Shown in pieces: positions 15,406 through 23,179 of a stretch of DNA of 64,000 nt (its first letter is position 1; each line of letters starts with the position of its first letter). The notes below the pieces were generated by a model. That model saw nothing but the letters and a program-made list of their open reading frames with translations, did not search any database and had not been told where the DNA came from. The translations under genes were made by a program, and so were the position numbers. Origin of the DNA: Demequina salsinemoris (GTDB lineage: Bacteria > Actinomycetota > Actinomycetes > Actinomycetales > Demequinaceae); assembly GCF_000974805.1 (NCBI RefSeq), contig NZ_BBQZ01000007.1:62001-126000 (forward strand). Direction: 5' to 3'.

Positions 15406-17565
15406 ATGACGCTTCCCTCGCGCGTACCTCCGCCTGGCCGCGGCGCGCCCTCATGGGCCGCCCGCGACCAGCTCGTCGCCGCCCACCTGCGCTTCGACGC
15501 GATCGACCGCGATGCGGCGGCCCACGCGGCGATGCTGCGCGGCCTCGGGCTCACGAGAGTCATCTGGGACAGGTTCGACGAGGACCCGGGCTCGCGCGTG
15601 ACCGCCCTCGACGCGCTCCGTCGCGAGGGCATCGCGCTCGACGGCATCTGGGCGCCCCACCCCCTGCCCGACCTCGGGGAGCCCGAGTACGCGAGCCGCT
15701 TCGGCATCGTCCCCGCAGGCCTGCGCAGCCTCCTCGACATCGCCACGCGCCGAGGCCTCTCCCCCGACATCTGGGCGCCGATCGCGTTCGACCCGCCCGG
15801 CGCGCCCGCGCCGCTGTCCGACCGCGGCCATCAGGTGGAGGTCGAGCGGGCGGCGGACCACCTCACGCCGCTCGTGCGGCTCGCGCACACCCATCGGCTG
15901 TGCGTGGTCCTCACCAACCACGGCGGGTGGGCCGGCGAACCCCGGACGATGCTCGACATCGTCGACGCGCTCGCGCGGCGGGGCCTCAAGAACGTCGGCA
16001 TCGGGCTGCAGCTGCACCACGCGCAGCACCACGCCGCCGACCTCGACGAGACGCTGACGATGCTCGGCGACTCGCTCGTCGCGATCGTCGTGTCCGGGGT
16101 CGACGCCGGTGCCGAGCTCTCGGGCAGGCTGGTCCTCCCGTTCGGAGCCGGCAGCAGGGACCGCTGGGTCTCGCACGTCCTCGTCGACTCGGGCTGGAAC
16201 GGCCGGGTCGTGGTCCACGCCGTCGGGCACGACGACGCGGGAGCGCGCCTCGCCGACAGCATCGAAGGCCTCGAGTGGGCGGTGGCGCGAGTCGCGGGCG
16301 ACCGGTCGCCGAAGCCCACGCAGCGGATCGTCGAGCCCACCTGGCCGCCGGGCTGGGCGTGGCGCCCCGACACCGACGCCCAGCCCGCCTCGCAGAGCGC
16401 TCCCCCACGGGCGCCCCTGCCCACGCCGTACGGACAGCCCGAGCCGAGACGTGCCGTCGCGCGCACGGATGCGGCCGCCTCCTTCGTCGCCGGGACGCAC
16501 GGCAAGCGGCCACGCCAGGCCACGCCGCCGACGTCTCCCGTGAACGCAGCGCCCCCGGTGCCCCCAACCGCCACGCCCGCGGCCCCGAGCCCCGCATCGT
16601 CCACGTCGTCAGCGTCGCCCCAAGGCAGCCGGGCGCCTCAGGCGCCGCTCACCCGTCGGCCCGGGCTCGCCGCGGCACGCTCGTTCCTGCCCCGACGCCG
16701 ACGCAGCGTCGTCCTCGCGCCGCGACCCGGCGAGCGCATCGTCCTCATGGCCCCGGCCGCGCTCCTGGGGCCGCCGACGGCGCCGAGCCCGGCCGCGCCC
16801 ACCCCGGCCGCAGCTCCGACGGCACCCGACACCATCGACCGCTCGCGCATCGACTCCGAGGCCCCCGACCCCTACTCGGGTGCGCTGCACGCGCTCCTCA
16901 CGCACCTCGAGAGCGTCGGCTTCACGGGCGCGCCGCGCTCGTTCGGCTGGGACGACCAGGGCCGACACCTGGTCGAGTTCGTGCCCGGCACCAGGCTCGA
17001 CGACCCCGCCGCGCCCGCGGGCGTGCTCGATCCGGTGCGCATCGGCCGGTTCGTGCGTGACATGCACGACGCGCTCGAGCACTTCGTGCCGCCCGTCGAC
17101 GCGCAGTGGTTCGAGGGGATCCCGTCTCCCGGGCAAGACCTCGTCGTCCACCAGGACCTCGTCCCGTCCAACCTGGTGCTCCGCGCCGACGGGACGCTCG
17201 CCGCGATCGACTGGGACGCCGCCGCGCCCGGCACGCGGCTGTGGGACCTGGCCCATGTGGCGCACTCGTTCGCGCCGCTGTACAGCGAGGACTCGGACCT
17301 GCGCGGCAGCACCGAGCGGCTGCGCGGGATCGTGGACGGCTACGGTCTCGACGAGGCCGAGCGGGAGCGGCTCGTCCCGCTGCTCGCCCAGCGCTCGGCG
17401 CGGATGTACGACTACCTCGAGACCATGGCCCGCACCGGCGTCTCGCCGTGGACGGACCTGTGGCAGCGCGGCGTCGGCGCCGTGTGGCGGCGCGATGCGG
17501 CGTGGATCCGCGCGCACGAGCAGGACTGGCGCTGGGCGCTGCTCGCCGACGCCGTCGTCAGGTAG
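15406..17565 (+). CDS. Fusion of a TIM-barrel (sugar-isomerase-like) domain and an APH-type phosphotransferase
   Basis: A 719-residue two-domain protein. Residues about 20-320 look like an AP-endonuclease-2/xylose-isomerase-type TIM barrel (VVLTNHGGWAG, IGLQLHHAQHH, SHVLVDSGWNG), though I cannot confirm metal ligands. Residues about 325-485 are a Pro/Ala-rich linker. Residues about 485-719 are an aminoglycoside-phosphotransferase-like kinase domain: catalytic loop H582-x-D584-x4-N589 (VVHQDLVPSN) and metal motif D602-W-D604. APH-fold enzymes phosphorylate small molecules such as choline, homoserine or sugars. A GGAGGG ribosome site precedes the ATG. The domain pair suggests one enzyme that isomerises or hydrolyses and phosphorylates a sugar-like substrate; this is inference. 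Confidence 0.75.
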   Translation: MTLPSRVPPPGRGAPSWAARDQLVAAHLRFDAIDRDAAAHAAMLRGLGLTRVIWDRFDEDPGSRVTALDALRREGIALDGIWAPHPLPDLGEPEYASRFGIVPAGLRSLLDIATRRGLSPDIWAPIAFDPPGAPAPLSDRGHQVEVERAADHLTPLVRLAHTHRLCVVLTNHGGWAGEPRTMLDIVDALARRGLKNVGIGLQLHHAQHHAADLDETLTMLGDSLVAIVVSGVDAGAELSGRLVLPFGAGSRDRWVSHVLVDSGWNGRVVVHAVGHDDAGARLADSIEGLEWAVARVAGDRSPKPTQRIVEPTWPPGWAWRPDTDAQPASQSAPPRAPLPTPYGQPEPRRAVARTDAAASFVAGTHGKRPRQATPPTSPVNAAPPVPPTATPAAPSPASSTSSASPQGSRAPQAPLTRRPGLAAARSFLPRRRRSVVLAPRPGERIVLMAPAALLGPPTAPSPAAPTPAAAPTAPDTIDRSRIDSEAPDPYSGALHALLTHLESVGFTGAPRSFGWDDQGRHLVEFVPGTRLDDPAAPAGVLDPVRIGRFVRDMHDALEHFVPPVDAQWFEGIPSPGQDLVVHQDLVPSNLVLRADGTLAAIDWDAAAPGTRLWDLAHVAHSFAPLYSEDSDLRGSTERLRGIVDGYGLDEAERERLVPLLAQRSARMYDYLETMARTGVSPWTDLWQRGVGAVWRRDAAWIRAHEQDWRWALLADAVVR

Positions 17566-17592
17566 GAGCCTCCGGAGGGGCGACGGCCCTCG

Positions 17593-18570
17593 CTACCAGC
17601 CGATCTCGGCCAGCAGCTCCTCGGCCGTCTCCTTGGCGGCGCGGTCGACGTTGTCGACCACCACATCGTCCAGGTTCAACTCCTCCAGGACATCGTCGAG
17701 CTCGACCGTGCGAGCGTTCGCCCAGTCGCGCCAGTAGCCCTCGGGCTCGCGGTTCTCGATGCGCGCGCGGCGCACGTCCAGGGGCGCCGTGACCCTGGCC
17801 ACGATCACCTCGGGCGCACCGACGTCCGACGCGAAGGCGCGCGACCAACGAGCGCGATCGTCGACGTCCTCGACCACGCGCGGAACGACGATGCAGCCGT
17901 AGCCTCGATGCCGGTACACGGGCGCGAGATGGGTGAGCGCCGAGAACATGAGCTCCTGGTGATACGGGTCGTCGTCACCCGAGGGCGCGGCCTGGCACAG
18001 CGAGTCCGCGTCGATGAAGGCCGCGCGGGCGCCGCGCTCGCGCAGGACGTCGAGCACGCCCGCCGCCACGGCGGTCTTGCCCGCGCCGATCGTGCCGTTG
18101 ATCACGAGCAGGCGCGTGGGAAGGACCCGCGAGTAGCAGAGCGTCCCCGGGTCGTCCTTCCACTCGCCATAGTTCGCGATGCGGTCGTAGCCGACGCGCT
18201 CGTACAGGTTGATCGCCTCGGGCTGCTGGTCGCCGCTCTCCAGGACGATGCGGGTCGCGCCGGCGCGTCGCGCGACGGACTCCGCCGCGCCCATGAGCGC
18301 GCGCGAGTGGCCTCGACCGCGGTGCTCGGGGTGGACGTACAGGCGCTTCAGCTCCATCGCGCCGGCCTCGTGATACGGCGACCAGCGCAGCAGCACGGTC
18401 GCGACAGGCTCGCGGTCCGCGTAGCCCACGAGCGAGGCGACGAAGGTGGGGAACACGGTCTCGATCACCAGGTCCGGGTCGTCGTAGCGTTCCATGAGCT
18501 CGAGCTGCTGGTCGTGCCACAGGGCGAGCGCCTGGGGGTCGTCGGCCGCGACCTCGCGGATCGTGATCAT
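17593..18570 (-). CDS. Fusion of GNAT acetyltransferase and P-loop kinase-like domain
   Basis: A 325-residue protein. Residues 1-150 form a GNAT N-acetyltransferase (acetyl-CoA motif VHPEHRGRGHSRALM at 79-93, then NLYERVGY). Residues 152-325 form a P-loop NTPase with Walker A GTIGAGKT (159-166), resembling small nucleoside- or shikimate-kinase-like enzymes. The second domain has an Asp-Ala-Asp (FIDADSL) after strand 2 and an Arg-rich lid (RRARIENREP). A TACGGT -10 box 6 nt before the ATG indicates leaderless expression. The gene is convergent with the TIM-barrel/kinase gene, 27 bp away. Substrates are unknown; a combined acetylating and phosphorylating resistance or modifying enzyme is one reading. 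Confidence 0.75.
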   Translation of the reverse strand: MITIREVAADDPQALALWHDQQLELMERYDDPDLVIETVFPTFVASLVGYADREPVATVLLRWSPYHEAGAMELKRLYVHPEHRGRGHSRALMGAAESVARRAGATRIVLESGDQQPEAINLYERVGYDRIANYGEWKDDPGTLCYSRVLPTRLLVINGTIGAGKTAVAAGVLDVLRERGARAAFIDADSLCQAAPSGDDDPYHQELMFSALTHLAPVYRHRGYGCIVVPRVVEDVDDRARWSRAFASDVGAPEVIVARVTAPLDVRRARIENREPEGYWRDWANARTVELDDVLEELNLDDVVVDNVDRAAKETAEELLAEIGW

Positions 18571-18713
18571 GGCTCCACCGTATCCGGCTCGCGGGCGCTC
18601 GCACGTCAGGCGATCGCGGGCGCCGGAATGGTGTCACGCGCCCTACTGTTGAAGGCGAGGATGGCCGCGCCTTCGCGCGCGCGGCGCCTCGTAGGAAAGG
18701 CAGTGGAAGGACG

Positions 18714-19742
18714 ATGCTGAGGATCGGGTTCCTGTCGTTCGGCTGGTGGTCGGCGGCGCCGGGCTCGCGCGTGCGCACCGCCAAGGACGTCGTCGACGAC
18801 ACCCTGCGGCTCGCCGAGGCGGCCGAGGACGCGGGGATGGACGGCGCCTGGCTGCGCATCCACCACTTCGAGCAGAACACCTCATCGCCCTTCCCGCTGC
18901 TCGCCGCGATGGCCGCGCGCACGTCGCGCATCGACCTCGGCACTGGCGTCATCAACATGCGTTATGAGAACCCCCTGTACATGGCCGAGGCCGCCGCGAC
19001 CGCGGACCTCGTCTCGGGCGGACGGCTCCAGCTCGGCGTCTCGCGCGGCTCACCCGAGCCCGCGGCCGACGGGCCCGGCACCTTCGGCTACCCGCTGCCG
19101 GTCGGCGTCACGCCCGCCGAGGACGCGGCGGAGCGGATCGCGCGGTTCCGTTCCGCGATCGCTGGCGAGGGGATCGCGGTGCCCGGCTCCCGCGCTCACG
19201 CGCTGCCCGGCGAGCTCCTGCCGATCCAGCCGCAGTCCCCCGGGCTGCGCGACCGCATCTGGTACGGCGCTGGCGGCAACGAGTCCGCGCGACGCGTCGG
19301 CGAGCTCGGCATGCACCTCATGTCCTCGACCCTCGTCGCCGAGGCCACCGGCGAGCCGCTGCCCGTGATCCAGAAGCGTCAGATGGACATCTTCCGCGCC
19401 GCGTGGCGCGACGCGGGGCACCCCGGCGAGCCCCGCGTGTCCATCTCGCGCTCGATCATGCCGATCGTGGACGACGAGACCCGCACCTACTTCGGCCCGC
19501 ACCTCGAACGCGACCTCATGGGCGCGAACCGCGACCAGATCGGCGAGCTCGACAACGCCGTGTCGACGTTCGGCAAGACCTACGTGGGAGACATCGACAA
19601 GCTCGAGAAGGAGCTGCGCGACGACGAGGCCGTGATGGACACGGACACCCTGCTCGTCACGATCCCGAACCAGCTCGGCGCGGACCTCAACCGCACGACG
19701 TTCGAGGCCTTCGCGGAGCTGAGGAACCGCCTCAGCGCCTGA
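18714..19742 (+). CDS. LLM-class flavin-dependent oxidoreductase (luciferase-like)
   Basis: A 342-residue monooxygenase of the bacterial luciferase fold that uses reduced flavin (FMN or F420). Recognisable stretches are IGFLSFGWW at the N-terminus, LAEAAEDAGMDGAWLRIHHFE (strand 2 region), the FPLLAAMAARTSRIDLGTGVINMRYENP block typical of the family, and SGGRLQLGVSRGSPEP. The ATG lies inside a GGACGATGC word at 18709-18717. The upstream GTGGAAGGA could serve as ribosome site. TACTGT near 18644 is a weak -10 candidate. The gene stands alone; the substrate cannot be predicted. Confidence 0.88.
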   Translation: MLRIGFLSFGWWSAAPGSRVRTAKDVVDDTLRLAEAAEDAGMDGAWLRIHHFEQNTSSPFPLLAAMAARTSRIDLGTGVINMRYENPLYMAEAAATADLVSGGRLQLGVSRGSPEPAADGPGTFGYPLPVGVTPAEDAAERIARFRSAIAGEGIAVPGSRAHALPGELLPIQPQSPGLRDRIWYGAGGNESARRVGELGMHLMSSTLVAEATGEPLPVIQKRQMDIFRAAWRDAGHPGEPRVSISRSIMPIVDDETRTYFGPHLERDLMGANRDQIGELDNAVSTFGKTYVGDIDKLEKELRDDEAVMDTDTLLVTIPNQLGADLNRTTFEAFAELRNRLSA

Positions 19743-19748
19743 CCTTCT

Positions 19749-19849
19749 CCATGCACTCCGCACGGATTCGCGCGCGGCGCGCCAGCGTGTCGCCGACTGT
19801 GTCGGCGTGTCGGCCGCGTGTCGGATTCAGATCCGTGCGGAATGCATGG
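19749..19849 (+). repeat. ~100-bp palindromic intergenic repeat, copy 1
   Basis: The terminal inverted arms (19749-19767 and 19831-19849) match at 18 of 19 positions; the left arm begins CCATGCACTCCGCACGGAT. The interior is rich in GTGTC/CGGCG units. A second copy lies in the opposite orientation at 51563-51661, close to identical through the interior as well. Both copies sit in spacers beyond gene ends. The structure is MITE- or REP-like; no target-site duplication is evident by eye. Confidence 0.8.
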
Positions 19850-19909
19850 GGCGCACGCGCGAAGTCGGCGTCCCTGGGCCGGAATCCCCGGGACGCCGAC
19901 GATCGAGCG

Positions 19910-21280
19910 TCAGTCCACCGGGTGGGCCGCCGCGAACATCCCGCTCGGGTCGTAGATCGCCTTGAGCTCGCGCAGGCGGGCCAGCGACGTCCCGAAGCCG
20001 GGTCCGTGCGGGGCTCCGCCGTCGATGAACGTCAGTGCGAGCGCGGGCGCGTGCCACGGGGCCATCGCCGCGACGACCCCGTGCACGGCCTGCTGCGCGA
20101 CCGCCGCCGCCTCGGGCACGGGCACCATCGCGATGCCCGCGACCAGGTAGTCGGCCGCGAGCGCTCCGACGGCCCCCGCATCGTCCGGGCGACGCGAAGC
20201 CGCCCCGCCCACGTGCCGAACCTCGGCGAAGGTGAGCCCCGGAGTCGTCGTGGCCGCGGCGATCCAGGCGTCCACGGCATCCTCCGTGAACGCGGTCAGC
20301 GTCGCCCCGGCCGAGGCCGCGGGCGACGGCTCGGGCGGGTCCATGTGCATCTGGACGACGGCGCCCGACGGGATCCTCGCGATCGTGTCGAGCTCGGGAG
20401 CCAGGGCCCGCAACGGGGCGGCGAGCCGCTCGGCCTCCTCGTCGTCCCCGAGGAACACGCCGTCGATGACGACGACGCTGCGCCCCGACAGGAACGGCGG
20501 CAGCTCGGGCAGCGGCGGGAAGTGCATGACCCTGAGCGACGTCGAGACGGTCTCGGGAGCGAAGCGCGTCCACTCGGCCCACGCGTGAGCGACGCGCGGC
20601 GCCGCGGCGGCGTCCCACAGGAGCATTCCCGCGACGACCTCGGAGTACGGCAGCAGGTCGATCTCGAGCGAGACGACGATGCCGAAGGCTCCCGACCCGC
20701 CGCGGACAGCCCAGAACAGCTCGGGGTTCTCGTCGGCGCTCGCACGCACCAGGCGCCCGTCGGCGGTGACGATCTGCACCGCGCGCACGCTGTTGATCGC
20801 GAGGCCGTGCGCGCGGGCGTAGAACGACAGGCCGCCGCTCAGCGCGTAGCCGACGACGCCGACGTCGCCCGAGCTGCCGTGCAGTGCGGTCAGCCCGTGG
20901 GGCGCGGCCTCGGCGAGGACGTCGTTCCACTGCGAGCCTCCGAGGACGCGCGCGGTGCGGGTGGCGGGGTCGACCGTGGCGCCCCGGAGGCCTGCGAGCG
21001 AGACGAGGACCGCATCGTCCAGGCTGCCGTCCGCGAGCGCGCCGGCGCCGTGGCCCGTGGACTGCGGGGCGACGCGCAGGCCGAGCGCCGCCGCGGCGCG
21101 CACGATCTCCACGACGTCCTCCGCGGACTCGGGGCGGGCGACCGCGAACGGCCGCTGGTCGATCGCGAGGTTCCAGGGCGTGCGGGCGGCGTCGTAGCCG
21201 AGGTCGCCTGCCAGGACGATGCGGTCGCCCAGGCGGTCCCTGAGGCGCGCCGCGGTATCGGTGGTGTCGAGGATGGTCAT
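19910..21280 (-). CDS. FAD-linked oxidoreductase, berberine-bridge-enzyme-like
   Basis: A 456-residue flavoprotein with the PCMH-type FAD-binding domain (about 35-210), including RPFAVARPESAEDVVEIV, the GHGAGA pyrophosphate loop and GDVGVVGYALSGG. A substrate domain follows, then the C-terminal BBE motif IYDPSGMFAAAHPV. The His/Cys bicovalent flavin pair of plant enzymes is not evident. The frame stays open upstream to 21520 through the repeat region, but the ATG at 21280 has an AGGAAG ribosome site and starts the conserved part. It is divergent from a GAF-LuxR regulator gene across a 15-bp tandem-repeat operator, so that regulator probably controls it. The substrate is unknown. Confidence 0.88.
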   Translation of the reverse strand: MTILDTTDTAARLRDRLGDRIVLAGDLGYDAARTPWNLAIDQRPFAVARPESAEDVVEIVRAAAALGLRVAPQSTGHGAGALADGSLDDAVLVSLAGLRGATVDPATRTARVLGGSQWNDVLAEAAPHGLTALHGSSGDVGVVGYALSGGLSFYARAHGLAINSVRAVQIVTADGRLVRASADENPELFWAVRGGSGAFGIVVSLEIDLLPYSEVVAGMLLWDAAAAPRVAHAWAEWTRFAPETVSTSLRVMHFPPLPELPPFLSGRSVVVIDGVFLGDDEEAERLAAPLRALAPELDTIARIPSGAVVQMHMDPPEPSPAASAGATLTAFTEDAVDAWIAAATTTPGLTFAEVRHVGGAASRRPDDAGAVGALAADYLVAGIAMVPVPEAAAVAQQAVHGVVAAMAPWHAPALALTFIDGGAPHGPGFGTSLARLRELKAIYDPSGMFAAAHPVD

Positions 21281-21429
21281 GTCGTGCTTCCTATCGGTGG
21301 GGACCCCCGAAGCGGGGCCGTGTCTGATGCCATCCATGGTTCGCCCGGGCCGCGGCCGCGCACCATCCCAGACCCGTGGGATCTTTCGCGCCCCCAGGCT
21401 CGCGGGGGGTGCGCATCCCCCAGAACGCT

Positions 21430-21493
21430 GTGCCCCCACAACCGGTGCCCCCACAACCGGTGCCCCCACAACCGGTGCCCCCACAAGTGTGGG
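21430..21493. promoter_or_regulatory. 15-bp tandem repeats and palindrome in the divergent promoter region
   Basis: The unit GTGCCCCCACAACCG occurs three times exactly (21430-21444, 21445-21459, 21460-21474). A fourth partial copy runs into the palindrome CCCACA-AG-TGTGGG (21480-21493). It sits 37 bp before the LuxR gene and about 150 bp before the FAD-oxidoreductase gene. The last unit plus palindrome matches the spacer before the NarL-type operon (53991-54011) at 18 of 21 positions. The repeated phase and the palindrome suggest cooperative regulator binding. The rest of the spacer (21281-21429) shows nothing I recognise. Confidence 0.7.
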
Positions 21494-21529
21494 ATGGCGC
21501 GGCACGGACCCCGCGCGCACACTGAGGAC

Positions 21530-22651
21530 ATGTCAACCGCACTGGCGCTTGGCCGCGCGCGCAGCGACATCGACGTCATCTCGCGCGCGGGCCTGCCGCT
21601 TCACACCTTCATGGACGAGGCCACCGCGGTCGTCGAGCGCGCGCTCCCGATCGTCGGCGGATGCCTCGCCACGCTCGACCCGTCCACCGCCATGGTCTCG
21701 AGCAGCCGCAAGTTCTCCGACATGGCAGGCCGCAACGAGGGCGACATCCTGTGGGCGCGCGTCGAGTACGGCGAGGAGGACGCGACGTCCATCCAGTCGC
21801 TCGTGCGCACGGGGTCCGCCTCGATCGGGATGCACGACCTCACGCACGGCAGGGTCGAGACCTCCGTGCGGATGGCCGAGGTCATGATCCCGCACTACGA
21901 CTTCCGCGACGAGGCGCGCGCCGTGCTGCGCGACCGCCACGGCGCGTGGGGAGCGCTCGCGGTCTTCCGCGGCGACGACGACGCCCCCTTCGAGCGCTCC
22001 GAGCTCGAGTTCCTCGACGCGATCGCGCCGTCGTTCACGCGCGGCATCCGCATCGGCATGCTCGCCCAGGTGTGCGCCGCTCGGGCCGTCCGGCCCGACG
22101 GCCCGAGCGTCGTCATCGTCGATAGGGACGATGCGGTGGCGCAGGCCAGCACGGGCGCCGCGACGCATCTGGAACGGATGGCGAGCGCGCCCAACGCGGG
22201 CGACCCGCTGTCACTGGTCCACGCGCTCGTCGCCTCGGCACGGCGCATGGCGCGGGGAGAGGCCGATCAGATGCCGCGCGCACGGGTGCGTACCGGCGAC
22301 GGCATCTGGCTCGTGCTGCACGCCTCGCCGCTCGGCGGCGCAGGGGAACGCGCGGGCGACGTGGTCGTGACGATCGAGGAGGCCCGCCCTCAGGAGGTGG
22401 TCGGGCTCGTGGCGGACGCCTTCGACCTCACGACGCGCGAGCGCGACGTCACCGCACAGGTGCTGCGAGGTGCCGACACCAAGGAGATCGCCGCGACCAT
22501 GCACGTGTCGCCCTACACGGTGCAGGACCATCTCAAGTCGATCTTCGACAAGGCCGGCGTCACGAGCCGCCGCGAGCTCGTGGCGCGCGTGTACTTCGAC
22601 CAGTACATGCCGCGCCGCGAGGAGGACGCCGTGGGGTTCTTCGCGGCATAG
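21530..22651 (+). CDS. LuxR-family transcriptional regulator with GAF-like sensor region
   Basis: A 373-residue regulator. Residues about 20-190 look GAF-like (hydrophobic strands ending GAWGALAVFRGD, then FERSELEFLDAIAPSF). Residues about 190-295 are a less clear PAS/GAF-type segment (DGIWLVLHASPLG). The C-terminal LuxR helix-turn-helix spans about 303-360 (LTTRERDVTAQVLRGADTKE, VSPYTVQDHLKSIFDKAG). The ATG at 21530 follows ACTGAGGAC, a weak ribosome site. The divergent FAD-oxidoreductase and the tandem operator between them make that gene the likely target. It has no receiver domain, so it probably responds to a small ligand rather than to a kinase. Confidence 0.85.
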   Translation: MSTALALGRARSDIDVISRAGLPLHTFMDEATAVVERALPIVGGCLATLDPSTAMVSSSRKFSDMAGRNEGDILWARVEYGEEDATSIQSLVRTGSASIGMHDLTHGRVETSVRMAEVMIPHYDFRDEARAVLRDRHGAWGALAVFRGDDDAPFERSELEFLDAIAPSFTRGIRIGMLAQVCAARAVRPDGPSVVIVDRDDAVAQASTGAATHLERMASAPNAGDPLSLVHALVASARRMARGEADQMPRARVRTGDGIWLVLHASPLGGAGERAGDVVVTIEEARPQEVVGLVADAFDLTTRERDVTAQVLRGADTKEIAATMHVSPYTVQDHLKSIFDKAGVTSRRELVARVYFDQYMPRREEDAVGFFAA

Positions 22652-22695
22652 ACCCCGCGTCCGCGTCTGGCGAGCCTCCCGCACGGTGTTGAATC

Positions 22696-23166
22696 ATGAC
22701 CATGGCAACGATCCGCGCGGGCCTGGTGCCCGACGACGTCGAACAGTGCGTTCGCATCTGGGTGGAGGCGATCGCGCACCGCGACGGTCACGCTCCGGCG
22801 CATGAGGTGGGAGCACCGGTCCGTGAGGCATTCGCTCGCCCGCTGGTCCGGTTCGCGATCGCCACCGGGTCGCGAGCAGGTTTCGCCACCGTGGAATCGG
22901 AAGACCGAGATCCGTCGGGGGCCTACCTTCACTACCTCGCCGTCGACCCGCACGGCACGGGCTCAGGGGTCGGCGGACAACTGCTCGCCGACGCGATCTC
23001 GCACGCCGCGGCAGGCGGGTTCACCACGCTCGCGCTCGAGGTTCGCGAGCACAATGCTCGTGCGATCGGGCTCTACGAACGCGCGGGCTTCGTCGCTACG
23101 GGAGCGCCGGTCCCGCACGCGACGGCTCCGTACCGCATGCAGCCGTACGTCCTCATGCTGCGCTGA
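22696..23166 (+). CDS. GNAT-family N-acetyltransferase
   Basis: A single-domain acetyltransferase of 156 residues. The acetyl-CoA-binding motif A region is LAVDPHGTGSGVGGQLLADA (about 82-101), followed by the motif B NARAIGLYERAGFVATG. The start could be ATG 22696 or 22702; no good ribosome site precedes either, so it may be leaderless. It converges with the ABM-ASCH gene, 13 bp away. The acceptor substrate cannot be predicted from sequence. Confidence 0.85.
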   Translation: MTMATIRAGLVPDDVEQCVRIWVEAIAHRDGHAPAHEVGAPVREAFARPLVRFAIATGSRAGFATVESEDRDPSGAYLHYLAVDPHGTGSGVGGQLLADAISHAAAGGFTTLALEVREHNARAIGLYERAGFVATGAPVPHATAPYRMQPYVLMLR

Positions 23167-23179
23167 GTCTGGCGGCGCG

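Noticed and set aside
21430..21493. Short tandem repeats considered as a CRISPR array
   Set aside because: The 15-bp units follow each other without unique spacers, and no cas gene is nearby.
19910..21520. Longer start for the FAD oxidoreductase at 21520
   Set aside because: The added 80 residues are translated from the tandem repeat and spacer and are of low complexity. The ATG at 21280 has a ribosome site and begins the conserved domain.
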